DNA of 64,000 bases from Tetragonia tetragonoides (Eukaryota; Streptophyta; Magnoliopsida; Caryophyllales; Aizoaceae): contig CM076146.1 in NCBI GenBank assembly GCA_038025085.1, forward strand, positions 11,036,001 through 11,100,000, read 5' to 3'. Below, in pieces: positions 23,000 to 34,447 of the stretch. Each line of letters opens with the position of its first letter. Position 1 is the first letter of the stretch. The position numbers and the translations under genes were made by a program. The notes below the pieces were generated by a model. The model saw only the letters and a program-made list of their open reading frames with translations, ran no database searches and had not been told where the DNA came from.

Positions 23000-25191
23000 T
23001 ATATATATAAAGTTGGATCATGATAGCCGCTGCATCGACACGTGTCATGCCATGTCACTATCCCAGTCATCATCATATCTAAAAGTCAATGTCATGTCAC
23101 CAAAATAATTAATGACCATACATGAACCCTGTTATCTAATTAATTACGATACATGAACATTATCAATTTCATAGATGTGGTACATGAACTTAAAATAAAT
23201 TATGCTAAAAACTAGGTACAACGAATCTAATTTATAAGAGAAAATAATCCTAACATATATAATCCATATTTTGGTAGATTATACATCTGAAATTTTTAAT
23301 GATTCTCCATGAAGATGAAGAAATATAGTAGATTAGTAGAATAGTTAAGTAAGGTAGTTGTAAACATATAGTTATTTTTTTAGTATTTTTTAATTAGAAA
23401 AATAAAAGGTTAATTTGTCTACATGAATCCAAATAAACAACCGCTGCATAATACATGACATTAAACAAAATTATAAGTGATTCTCCATGAAGATGGATAA
23501 ATGTAGTAATTAAGTACAATATTTAAGTAAAATAGGTGTAAATATAACTATTATTTTTTTAACCAATGTCTTTTAATTAGAAAAATAGGAAATTAGTTTG
23601 GCCATGTGGATCCAAACAATTGCTGCATAATACATGACATTAAACATAAATTATTTTTAAATGAAAAAAATATTATTAATAATTTTAATACAATGTAGAC
23701 CAAAGAGAAATAAAAAAGTTAGTAATGGGTATTGTCATGGTAGAAAGTTATAGAATTACACAAGCATGTAGGGGTATTAATATTTCGATTGACAAAGCAC
23801 ATGAAAATGGTAGTTAATTGTAATCCTATCACTTAACTATTTTCTTGAACAAAGTTTTTGGCGTATGAAATTTCTAAAAACGAACATACTATAAAATGAT
23901 CCTATATAAAAGTTGATCATAGTGTTGTTGTATTCACACGTGTTTTGGATGTCACCATGTCCAATCATCATCATATTCAAAAGCTGATGCCAAGTTAACC
24001 AATTAATGAGGATACATGAACCATATTATGTAATTAACTAGATTGCACGGGTTTTTGTTTATCATGCACAATCTCTTATTATTAGAAATATAATAATTTT
24101 TTTAATCATATCAATATATAAAGTTGAATAATAGGAGTAGCAAAGAACAATAATAATATTTTTATCAAAAAAAAAACATACTTAACAAAGAAATTACATT
24201 TTTAGTGAATTTATAATTTTTTTGGATAATAAGTATAATACTTATGTTACTTATTTCTTATTAAAATAAAATAAAAAAAAATTTTAGTTTTTTTTAATGA
24301 CCATTGCATTTATGGCTATTTATTACTTATTCAATGCTTGGTGAGAACTCAATTTTACATATATACATTGATAAATAGGATACATAAATATTTATTTATT
24401 TATTTGAGTGAAGAATACATGACCATAATTAAACCTTAAACTAAACTATACCAAAAACTAGATACAAGAATTTAATAAGGTAAAGTAGTCAAAGTAATAA
24501 ATGCATAAAGACTTTAAAACTAACTAATAAATTTACGTATTATATATGCATCTAATCTTCATAGTGATTCTATACCCCAACAAAAGTACATGGTTCATGG
24601 AGATGGAGCAATATGCTAATTTGGTTAAAATAATGTGAATAAAGTAGGTTTAAACACTGTTTTCTTCGATAAATTCTTTTAAGTATAAAAAAAGAAAGGA
24701 AATTATTTTACCTACATGGATCAAACCGTTGTCATAACACATAAGTAATTTTATATAAAAAAAATATATAAATCAAAGAGAGATAAGAACCAATAGTAGT
24801 ATATTGGCTATCAATAATAAGCTCGGTAGATAAATTTATGGACTACATAAGCACACGAATGTATAAATCTAACAGTCTCCAAAGACATTTTATCAAGATG
24901 GTCCAAGGTTGTGAATTTGTCATTAAACTATATATTTGAATAGTTTTTTGAAGTATGAAAAGATATAAATTTAACTTATCATTTAAATCTAAACAATTAT
25001 TATTGTATGTCACATATTCAATTTTATATTCACATAGCACAACTTTGATTTTGTACGGGTAACTTCATATTAGTTATTATAGACGGTAATACGGTATTGA
25101 TAAATCATTAACCTATTTTCTTGATAGCATTCAAAATATATTTTCTAATGATAAACTACAAGCCCGTGCATCGCACGGGGCATACACTTAG
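23000..25191 (+). mobile_element. Helitron-like element A2, head-to-tail with A1
   Basis: Same family as A1, starting at ATATATAAAGTTGGATCATG directly after the A1 terminus. The 3' hairpin CCCGTGC-ATC-GCACGGG is perfect here (25163-25179), followed by a slightly altered end, CTTAG. Removing a 334-bp nested insertion leaves about 1.86 kb, the same length as A1. No protein-coding content. Confidence 0.7.
24038..24371 (-). mobile_element. 334-bp Helitron nested antisense in A2
   Basis: On the minus strand it starts TCAATGTATATATG and ends CCCGTGCAATCTAG, so it has 5' TC and 3' CTAG. It sits between A and T (24037 and 24372) with no target duplication. The sister element A1 has an uninterrupted AATTAAT at the matching place near 22180, a natural empty site. 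Its body matches the fragment at 12834-13213. Confidence 0.75.
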
Positions 25192-25967
25192 TATATACAT
25201 ATAATTGAATCCTACTTCATGTGGTGCCGACACGTGGGACGCCACGTAGGTGCGCCACATCGTGTGGGCATGACACATAAGCCGACACGTCAGCATAAAC
25301 TTGGCACATAGCATAACACATCATCCACCATTAATGTCTTATCATTAGTTGAATTAATTACATATTTATTAATATTTTTTAAATTATAAAATAAAATAAC
25401 TTTAGTTACGTAAGTCAAAAAGTTATAAATTTGACTCCGTTGGATTGGATTTGAAAAACTCTTCAAATGAGATATATATGTATATGTGTTCGATAAAAGT
25501 TGGGTCATTTCCATGCGGCCGTAAAATGTCACATCAAAGGGAATGTTCATGTGAAGATGATACATAAATGCCACATGTGCACAAATTTCTCACGTAGTTC
25601 TAGTTTTGCGGTATAAAAGGAGCATGGTATCAAACTTTTAGTACATATATACTGTTATTGCATAATGAGTTTAATCTTTTTTTTTGTCATTGATTGAATT
25701 ACTTATTAAAATTAGTGTACATTATACTGTTTTTCCCCTCTATCTATATTTAGTCCAATCTCATTACAAATGAAGGTGGAATGAAAATATCATTTATTTA
25801 AGAATTATTATGATGCATAATATGGATAGAAATCTTTGTAAAAATAAAATAAAATAAAAATATTTTTATCAATAATATTAATAATTTCACTTCAAACTTT
25901 TTAAGCATTATGTTATTCAATATGTTCATAGAATTATTTGACGAGCCCGTGCAAAGCACGAGGATAA
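25192..25967 (+). mobile_element. Helitron-like element B, degraded end
   Basis: It follows A2 directly. Near 25945 it carries the hairpin remnant CCCGTGC-AAA-GCACGAGG, but CTRR is not found. The body includes motif copies of the CACGTGGGACGCCACGTAGG type near its start and TTCATGTGAAGATGA near 25544. It is non-coding. Confidence 0.45.
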
Positions 25968-26800
25968 ATTTCGTGTGGCCACAACACGTAGGATGCCACC
26001 TTAGCGCTTAAGATCGTGTGGGCATGACACCTAAGATGCCACGTAAGCGCCAAGTTCGTGTGGTGATGACACGTATGCCGCCAGCTAAGCCTTCATCCAA
26101 GTGTGTCAAGTATTAATTAATAATCATTATTTGACTTCATAAATACAACCTACTATATTTATTATCATTTTGTTAAGATTATAAAATAAAATAACTTTTG
26201 TTACGCAACTTTAAAAATTACAATTCTTCCTCCATTGTGTCATGTTCGGAAAATAATTCAAATTGAGATGCATATGTACTATGTGATCTATGTCTTATAA
26301 AGTTGGGTTCTTTTCGTGGGAGGATGACATGTGAGACGCCACATGGGAGCAGGGATATGTTCATGTGAAGATGACACATAGGCGCCACATTGGTATACGT
26401 ATAAAGTGAGTCCAATTCGTGTGGGCACGACACATTGGACGCCACGTAGGAGGTGTAAATTCGTGTGATGATAACCCCTAAGCGCCACGTAAACAAAGCT
26501 TGCCACATAGCCTAACAACTCACCATCAAAGTGTCACTCATTAATGCATTATCATTAGTTGGCTTTATTACATATTTATTAGCTTTTTTTTATATTACAA
26601 AATTAAAAAAAAAAAAAACTTCAGTTACATAAGTCAAAAAATTATAAATCTTGCTTCAATGGATTGGATTTGAAAAAATCTTCAAAATGAGATATATGTC
26701 TTAAAAAAGTTGGGTCATTTCATGGCAATGATGCATGTAGGATGACACTTAAAAGGAAATGTTCGTGTGAAGATTATATGTAGATGTCACATGTGTACAA
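25224..26800. repeat. Scattered array of a degenerate ~40-bp motif
   Basis: About 13 direct copies, spaced 35-260 bp apart, follow the pattern TTCGTGTGGGCATGACAC then GTAGGACGCCACGTAAGCGCC with many changes. Clear copies start near 25224, 25257, 25544, 25968, 26012, 26054, 26310, 26357, 26414, 26458 and 26761. They lie within the Helitron-like elements B and C. Confidence 0.6.
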
Positions 26801-27261
26801 CTTGGTTAAATAACAATAAATGACACTTTCTAACAATACCGGCTTAACTATTTGATGTCATATGTATTTAACTTGACCTTTAATATTTTATAGCATAAAT
26901 AAAATTTGTTTGAGAGGTACGTTCCTACATGATCTATTTAACTAATCTAAATTGGACTAATAATAAATTGAGAAAATAAAGTCTTAGTATACTCGAAGAA
27001 AGGTTTATTAATCTTTATCTTTTTTTTTCTTTTTAGAATTTTGATGTAGGCTAAAATTATGTTTATAAATCAATCTGTTTTACATTCGTTCTAATTTTGA
27101 TGTAGATCGATTGAAAGGGACATTTCATACCAAAAATATTAAAATAATCAAATGAAGAATTAGCTGTGCAGTATAAAACAAGCATGAGGTATCATTTAGG
27201 AAGTTATTTTCATTTGCGAGAGATAATCACGAGTCCGTGCGGAGCACGGAGATAAAACTAG
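25968..27261 (+). mobile_element. Helitron-like element C
   Basis: Ends with the hairpin TCCGTGC-GGA-GCACGGA (27234-27250), a short AT-rich spacer and CTAG at 27258-27261, followed by T. Its body contains about nine degenerate copies of a 40-bp CGTGTGG...GACAC...GCCAC motif. No open frame is convincing. Confidence 0.55.
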
Positions 27262-28404
27262 TATATATATACTAAAGTTGTACTTTCCTAAATCGTTAAA
27301 GAGTACACTATTGATTAGAGATTTTGGTATAGAATATTTACTAAAGTTATACTTTCCTAAATCATTAAAGAGTAGACTATTAGATTTTAAAAAGCATATA
27401 ACTTTACTTTTCACCGCTTAAAAAATTAAATTTCTTACACCATTGGAACAAGTACGAAATATCTTTAAAATGAGGCTCATTTGTAATATGTTCAATTGAT
27501 TTACAACATAAGATGTGTCCACCTAAAAAGGTAATTAGCTTGACAAGCTAACACAACTAAAGATTTGCAATTTAAAAATAAGAGAAACGATATGCATATT
27601 AGTTATAAAAATTTAAAAACCAATCTCAAGGTAAAATATAATAAAAAGAGTATGTGTAGAATAAAGAAATAAACGATGAATCTAAAATGATTATTGGTCC
27701 AACCTTAGAAGGAAACTTTACAATTATCACATATAATTTTATAACTGTACGTAATATATATTGATCCACCATGTTATTTTAGGGCTCCAATTTATGTTCC
27801 CTTCAACTTTATAATTATTAATGTACTCCTTTCTGACCAGAAATAAAATTTTATTAGACTTTTGCCGTTCTTCAAGGCAGTACTTTGACGACATATAACT
27901 TTGAAAAACAAGCAAGCATTAAAATATGTTTTGCTAATCTAAGGTTTACGTCTAAAACTTCTTTATTTTTTAAAAGTAGTTATGCATACATTAGACATTT
28001 AAACTGATTTTACCATAAAAGAAGGATTATATATTTGGAAGGTTAGTTGTACACTTATATCAACATAAGAGCATTGACGTACCAACATCAAGCATAGAAA
28101 GACTTTGAAACTATTAACTCTTGGATCAAGTAACATATGGGATGAGTTAATTAATAGTTAATTGAAATTGATGATAAGAGTTTAAATTAGATAAGATGTC
28201 CTATAAAGTCATAGTAATTTTATTATATGACATTCATGATATTAAATGGATTATATAAATATTTATCCATATATTACTAATAGTTTTTCATAAGTGACAA
28301 TTATACTTTGATTTTTCGATGAGATTAATAATCACGTTATATTAATTTTATTATATAATCACAGTCCGTGCAACAAACGGGCATACTCACGGGTATCCAC
28401 CTAG
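27262..28404 (+). mobile_element. Helitron-like element D (tentative)
   Basis: It follows element C directly and ends with CTAG at 28401-28404, preceded by GTCCGTGCAACAAACGGG, which can form only a weak hairpin. The repeated word AAAGTTGTACTTTCCTAAAT occurs twice near the start (27281 and 27342). The assignment rests on position and end sequence only. Confidence 0.35.
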
Positions 28405-30863
28405 TAATAATACATTAGTTAAACAAACTATCAAGCTTTCACAACTTCTCATCACATAATGCACGAAATATAAAGAATAAGGGTATTATGTTGGATTGGG
28501 AAAATAATTGAAATGACAATGAAGAGAGACTCACAAGGTTATCTTAAATAGTTTGGAGCCCTATTGAAAAGTAAAATTTGAAGCCTTTATAGAATGAAAA
28601 ATAGACAAATATTTTCGGTGGGTTACTCAATAAGGAATTGAGGATAAAATATTACTAGGTTTATGAATAATGGTATTTTCTCTGACAAATTTTATTCTCA
28701 ATATAAGGTTTATTTTTTCGCCATCTTCAAAGGAAAATATTTTTTCCAGGGGTAAATTAATGGTTTAGGCCCCTTAAAAAAAAGGGTCTCGGAGCGATCA
28801 CCATAATTCATGTTTATAGGCCATCAAGCCTTTATTTTTCCATCTTCTAAAATGGCAATAGAATTTCATGTATGTATGAGACTTGAACTCACATCTTTAA
28901 TAAGCGAGAATAAGTGGAGATACACAATTGCACCGCCCATCAAACCCATAAGATTGTTATATATTCCTTTTTTGCTAATAAAATTGTTAGTCAATTAAGG
29001 CAGTCCTATACCAAGCATAACATATAACACTCTCAATTGGTTAGTTTATTCGTGTTTCCAAAACCACATTATCAAAGAAACAACTCAAAACAATTGAACC
29101 AATTTGTGCTCCTCATTCCCCCCATTCCTTGTATCTGTTGGATTTTAGGAGCTATACTAGCCCTTGTTGGTATTGCATTAACGGGGTCAGTACTTGCGCT
29201 ATTGGTTGTTCAGCTAGTTTGATAGGTTATTCGTTGTTGAACACGAGAGTACGAACATGATGTAGCAGAAGGTGACTCATTTACCATTCACTTACACCCT
29301 CTTTTTAGATTAAAAAAATAATAATTCTGCTCATAATTCACTCACATCTCTCATTCCCCTCTATATAGTTCCGTATGTTAATGAGTTTTACTTATCAAGT
29401 GCAAATACACAACTTCTTATAAAGTTAACATTTAATAATTAAATTATTGTGCAAAAGTAATAATTAAATTAGATATTATATAATCTATCACATAAAATAA
29501 TTTTAACCTAAACATCTTTATAGAATCAAATGTACTTATTAAAGAGCACAAAAACTTATTTGAGACAGTTTTTCCGTAATTTTTAATGACGTGGGTCACT
29601 TTCTAGTGAAATAAAGGTCACTGCTTATAATAAGTAATCACTACATATTTAAATAGTAACCCAATTTTAAGTAAATGAATAGAAAATATTCAATGGTCAC
29701 ATAAGATGATTAGAAGAAAAATGAATTAGGAGATGTTTTCTGTTTTAATTATGAATTTAAATTTGTCATGTCTCGTATACTTACAATTTCAATTAATTAA
29801 CCATGTAATTTATGTAAAATTAAACAAAATCTTTGCTAAATAAACAAAATCTAAAGTTGAACACTACACACCCAATTTTAGTTTACTTTTGTTTTTATAT
29901 TCTAATATTCACTTAAATTTAATTTATATATGTCTAGTTCTGTTTGTAATTTAATGAAGGGGGTTAAGCTAGCTAGCTACTAGACAAAAGTTGTGTTGCA
30001 AATTCATGCTTTGCAAGTATAGTTAGGTCAAAAACTTTAAAATACATGAAATTCTATAGATCAAAGTAACTATCACGTGCCTTAGACTATTGAGTTACCT
30101 GCCTAGTTAACTATTCCACTCCATGAAGACTTCTCTTAAAATAAAAAAAATTAAAATCACAATAAAAAGTTAAAATCTAAATGAGAGAAGTTCACTCTAG
30201 CTAGATCTAAACACATCATGCATGAATGTTTCACATCTGTCCAAAATTCATACTCTTTATTATTCCTTCTCCAAAGAAAAATGACCAAGTACAGGAGAAA
30301 AATAATAAGAAGTAGACAATTAACAGAGGAAGACAAAATGGCAAGATGCGTAAATAAATAACTGATCTTTACCTGACTCAGCTACATACTATTACCATTG
30401 TAAACTCATCTTCCTATTTTAACAATAATTTTATAAGCTTCATATTACTGGATGATCGATACACTAAAATGAGTCTCTAGTTTCCTTTTTTTTACTCATT
30501 TTCGAAACTTCTCTGTATTAGTAAGTTGAAACCAAAAATCTCTGTCACCATTGGTGAGTGATGACCTATAGCATCACTCAATTTATAATATAATGATATA
30601 TTTATAAGAGATAAAAAGAAAACTAAATTCATGATGCATAACTTTGGATCAAGTGGGAGGAAAAAATTAATTAATAAATGTAGAAAAGAACAAATTTACA
30701 GAGATCCAAGTGTGGAAAAATATAGCATCCAAATCTTTGAACATTACGAGCTAAATCTGGAAGGGGGCCCGAAATTAGCCATTTAAAAAAATAAAAAACT
30801 CACCAGTTTTTTTTCTTTTCTTTTTCTCTATTTTCTCTTTTTATCCCACCAATTCAGCACATA
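28405..30863. other. Intergenic DNA downstream of the zinc-finger gene
   Basis: AT-rich sequence with no supported gene. A SINE-like B-box in inverse orientation (GAGACTTGAACTCACATC) lies near 28877. The last few hundred bases presumably include the 3' UTR of the zinc-finger gene, which ends at 30864 on the minus strand. No polyadenylation site is assigned. Confidence 0.45.
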
Positions 30864-31670
30864 TTAGGGCCCAGCAGGGGCAAGGCTAAGATGCAAGTCA
30901 AGCCCACCACCACCGTCATCAAACCCACTACCATGACCTTTACTAAACCTACTCAACGATGGCGCGTCAACCCCAAACGACATCGTTTTACTCTGCATCG
31001 TTGTTCCAAAGCTGTGTTCCTGTGCTCCACTGGTGTACGGTAATCCCTGTGCTCCCCTCATTGAAACTGGACTGCTCCCAGTAGTACTATTAGATGGGAA
31101 AACACATCCGTGTGACACGTGTAAGGGTGCGACAGCCGCACGTGGCATATATACCCATGATGTGGATGGCCCAGGGTTTAGTTGTGGGACCATTGGTATT
31201 GGACCATGTCCATGGCTCCCACTGACTCCGGGTAGGAGGTGTGGGGGAGATGCAAAGGCTGATACAATTGGATTCCGAACATAAGAAACAGCGGCAGCAG
31301 CTGCAGCCGCATTTCGAGTGGCTTGCATTTGAGCGCGTTTCAGCTGCTGTCGCTCTTTCTTATGAGCGTTTTGGTGTCCCCCTAACGCTTGAGAGTTTGC
31401 GAATTCTCTACAACAATACTGGCACTCGTACTTCCTGCTAGCGTCAGCGCTGCCAACGCTAGCAGGATTATGGCCAGAGCCAGGGGATTCGTGTGAGACA
31501 CCACCCGAATCCCCAGATTTTGAGTTGGGAGAGGTTGATGACTCTACTTCTTCTTGCTCAAAATTGGAAACGTCGATTCCGAAGAGTTTTAACCTTGGTC
31601 CTGGTGTGCCTGTTCCTCCTTTGTTATTATTATGTCTTTGGTAATGGTCTATTTCAGCCATGTAACTCAC
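30864..31670 (-). CDS. ZFP6: C2H2 zinc-finger transcription factor, ZFP5/ZFP6 type
   Basis: An intact single-exon protein of 268 residues, somewhat longer than Arabidopsis ZFP6. Near the N-terminus is [10 protein letters not shown] (25-34), a motif of this subfamily. One zinc finger follows, with C83, C86, H99 and H103 and the plant-specific QALGGH core (94-99), inside [21 protein letters not shown] short Ala run follows at 121-127. The C-terminus has the EAR-type repression motif LDLHLSL (257-263). Proteins of this subfamily act in the nucleus in trichome and root-hair initiation under gibberellin and cytokinin signals. The finger sequence is closest to ZFP6, but ZFP5 or ZFP8 is possible. 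A second Met at residue 4 could be the true start. No frame damage is seen. Confidence 0.9.
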   Translation of the reverse strand: MSYMAEIDHYQRHNNNKGGTGTPGPRLKLFGIDVSNFEQEEVESSTSPNSKSGDSGGVSHESPGSGHNPASVGSADASRKYECQYCCREFANSQALGGHQNAHKKERQQLKRAQMQATRNAAAAAAAVSYVRNPIVSAFASPPHLLPGVSGSHGHGPIPMVPQLNPGPSTSWVYMPRAAVAPLHVSHGCVFPSNSTTGSSPVSMRGAQGLPYTSGAQEHSFGTTMQSKTMSFGVDAPSLSRFSKGHGSGFDDGGGGLDLHLSLAPAGP

Positions 31671-31800
31671 ACTTTTGGAGAGAGGCGAGAAGATGGGGTA
31701 GTGTATATATGAAGAGAAGTGAAGAGAGAGAAAGTTTTGAGCGGAAGTGAATGTAAGGTGATGTGAGATTGCATGAATTGGGGGTATATATACAAGATTA
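31671..31800 (-). promoter_or_regulatory. Proximal promoter and 5' leader of the zinc-finger gene
   Basis: Read on the minus strand, a TATA-box-like TGTATATATACC lies about 110-125 bp before the ATG (plus-strand 31782-31795). A pyrimidine-rich leader with CTTTCTCTCTCTTCACTTC follows. TATA plus CT-rich leader is common in plant promoters. The transcription start itself is not determined. Confidence 0.5.
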
Positions 31801-32406
31801 GAAAGGAGAGTTAATTATTGGTTCACTGTTCATATATGTGTGTGATTAGAAAATGAGAGGCATACGTTTATGTATAATGGAGTATAAAAAAGTCTAAAAG
31901 AAAAATTAACTTAAAACATTCCAATCTATATAGTTTGCTTGCACCCGAAAGAAATTAAATAGTGGAGGAATAAATAAATTAAATAATAAATGGGAAATCT
32001 ATTTTCCAGGTTAATTAAGGAAAAGGCAAAAGTACTTGGTCATGTCTGCTAAAGTTATTTGATGTATCATACAACTGGGGTATATATATGGGGGGAGAGT
32101 AGTACTACGTACAACACAGTTCAGGACAATAACGACCATCTAAATACTAACACTTCACTGTTTTAATAGTGACATTGGTACTGAGCTCACTTACTCATCA
32201 TTTCCTATAAACTAAAGGCAGTCTTTGCATAAACGTTGCATATTGTCCTTTTTGTTTCTATTTTTATGTTTACTTTTTTGTTGGTAGTGAAAATTGTCCT
32301 TTTTTGTCTTTCAAGATAAATTTCTACCATGACTTATTGTTCGGCCGCAATGAACAAATAAATGATCAACATATTTTTAAACGGAAGTAACCAGTAACTG
32401 CTATTC
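31801..32406. other. Upstream intergenic DNA
   Basis: AT-rich and probably holds upstream control sequence of the zinc-finger gene. A second TATATATA word lies near 32081. No gene or repeat structure is recognised. Confidence 0.4.
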
Positions 32407-32409
32407 TTA

Positions 32410-32633
32410 GAGTGTGTTTGTTAGAATTCAATTGAACTGAATTGAATTTAACATTATTAAACTGAACACTACTGAATTGAACTGGACACAACTGAATTTA
32501 ATTGAAAACAACTTGATATTTGAGACAAAAAGTACGTTTCTGAACTCAACACCACTGAACTGAACTGGACATCATTTAACTGGATTTGAAATCACTGAAT
32601 TGATACCTGAACTGAACTGACTGTGACGCACCC
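32410..32633. mobile_element. TTA-flanked MITE, GAACTGAA-rich
   Basis: TTA at 32407-32409 and 32634-32636 flanks the imperfect inverted termini GAGTGTGTTTGT and GTGACGCACCC. The interior is dominated by AACTG/CAGTT pentamers and matches, in reverse orientation, the element at 36795-37371. PIF/Harbinger-like by its target site. Confidence 0.6.
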
Positions 32634-32636
32634 TTA

Positions 32637-33208
32637 GAATGTACGTACACCATAAGTATATGCAATAGTTTGTATGGCAAAAACCAACAAAATAAACTTA
32701 TGAAGAAAGGACCATCAACCACTATTCCTACCCATCCAAGCTTTGACACTAGACGTAATAAAAAAAAAAACAACAACAAAATTCAGCCCGGGCCAGCCCA
32801 TACTTGGGAAAAATATCAAGTTCGATAATTTACTTTTTTCTGCAATACAATTTTGAGAATTGACTATCATAGACGTGTAGATTTCGAAATAGTATGTGGA
32901 TGAATAAAACTCACCTCAAATTTATTGGGCTAAAAATGTATTCATATCTAAATAAAATAAGTAATATTGAGAAAACAGTTCGAAAGCCTGATGGCCCAAG
33001 TCTGATAATCACCTCCATTTGGTACTGCCCCTTGAGTTGCATAGTACGTGAGAAAGGAATGAAAGTTTTGTGCAAGATCAAAGGTCTAATCCTCCTTGCC
33101 ACGTGTCCAAAATCTATCCACACTGACATGAACTTTTCATCACTCAACATAATATTGTTGTTTGGAAAAATAAAAAAACTTAAAATTATTGTTGTTATTT
33201 GTACTTAG
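32637..33208. other. Intergenic DNA, no gene seen
   Basis: Short open frames on both strands (32894-33208) lack recognisable domains. Nothing else stands out. Confidence 0.35.
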
Positions 33209-34217
33209 CGGTGTTTAGATATTGGCTCAGAAGCGTGACATTGGTAGAGTTCCTCGTAGTTTTGGTGGTGGTTCTGTGTGGGTGGCTCCCCTGCGTGGCT
33301 CGGTTAAAGTGAATGTCGATGCTCATATTAACGAAGAGGGGTGGATTGGGCTGGGTGCTGTCGCTCGAGACCATGCTGGTGAGGTGGTTTTTGCTGCAGT
33401 GAGACGGATTGAAGCCCTTTGGTCTCCCCTGATCGCAGAATGCAAAGCCGCGTTGTTTGGACTCAAAACAGCAATGAAGTTCGCATACAGCAACATCCTC
33501 GTGGAGTCGGATAGCCTTCAGCTTATTTCGCGCTTTGTTACTAGTTCCTTTTCATTAGATGAAGTCGGTCTTGTGTTAGATGATATTGGCAATGTGGTCT
33601 CGTGTTTTAATTCAATATGTTGGAGTCATGTTAGAAGGGATAGTAATTGAGTTGCCCATCACCTTGCTAGAGTCTGTTTAGTCGAAGCTGAGGAGGTTTG
33701 GGTCCATTGTTACCTGGAGTCTGTATCCCCATATTTATTGATGGACAAATTATCAATATAAAACCTGCAAAGCTTTTCCCTAAAAAAAAAAAAAAAAAAG
33801 ATATTGGCTTGTGCGGTGGCTTTTAGCAAAATTAGATGTTTGACTATTTCACCATTCAATATTGGTGTTTGGTTGTTAGCTTGTAAAATTGGCTTTTGGG
33901 TTCCCACAAGCCAACTTTGAAAAGTCAAGGAGGGTAGCTTATGGGTATTGGTTGGTGGCATCAACGTAGTCCAATGACAAGATAGTTCAAGACTTGCAAT
34001 TATTTACATCTATGGCATCAAATTCCTCTATCATATGAATGTCCTCATAGGTCATGTTACATATTACCAGCTAATGTTGGTCAATGTTACCAAACATCTC
34101 TTTTCAGACATCAAATATTACCAGCTCATCAAATCAGCTAACAATACCAGCCATTGACTACCAGCCACCGACCATCAGTCAACAACTAATATCACTAGCC
34201 AATTGCCAAACATGGCC
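33209..34217. mobile_element. GGCTTGTG/CAGCCA-type MITE split by a LINE
   Basis: The left end GGTGTTTAGATATTGGCT continues after a LINE insertion as TTGTGCGGTGGCTTTTAGC, and the right end is GCCAATTGCCAAACATGGCC. The whole aligns with the intact copy at 55402-55833 once 33228-33798 and one target copy are removed. The termini (TGTTTGG and CCAAACA) are inverted. It holds no coding sequence of its own. Confidence 0.7.
33228..33798 (+). mobile_element. 5'-truncated LINE with RNase H domain
   Basis: About 570 bp ending in an A-tract (33782-33799), flanked by the direct repeat AGATATTGGCT at 33217-33227 and 33799-33809. It encodes the RNase H end of an L1-type ORF2: VKVNVDAHI, GLGAVARDHAGEVV, PLIAECKAAL and LVESDSLQLI carry the expected acidic residues. 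The frame is stopped by TGA at the Arg expected in RRDSNRVAHHLAR, a likely CGA-to-TGA change, so it is a dead copy. Truncation at the 5' end is normal for target-primed reverse transcription. Confidence 0.85.
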
Positions 34218-34447
34218 GTCATTAACCAAATTAACACCCTAATTATAGTAATATATTACTCCACGGCTTATATCATATACTATGTATGTCCTAACCTTAA
34301 TATACCCACCCTTCTTAGTCGTTAGCCTGTTTCTTTTTCACTTTTTTTTAGCTAAATTTTTCTGCAAAAAAATTATTTAGGCTAAATTTTACTGAACTAA
34401 AATCAATTGGGCTGAAGTTCCTTTTACCTATTCTGCTTTTTTTTATG

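Noticed and set aside
21134..25191. A simple segmental tandem duplication instead of two Helitrons
   Set aside because: The repeat borders coincide with hairpin-plus-CTAG termini, and a related terminus recurs at 27261, so Helitron ends explain the borders better. Not excluded formally.
29037..29222. 61-codon frame with a hydrophobic stretch resembling a membrane segment
   Set aside because: Short, isolated and without homologous context. Hydrophobic runs are common in AT-rich DNA.
33222..33650. A host RNase H-like gene
   Set aside because: The terminal A-tract, the flanking 11-bp duplication and the LINE-type RNase H sequence show that it is a truncated LINE copy.
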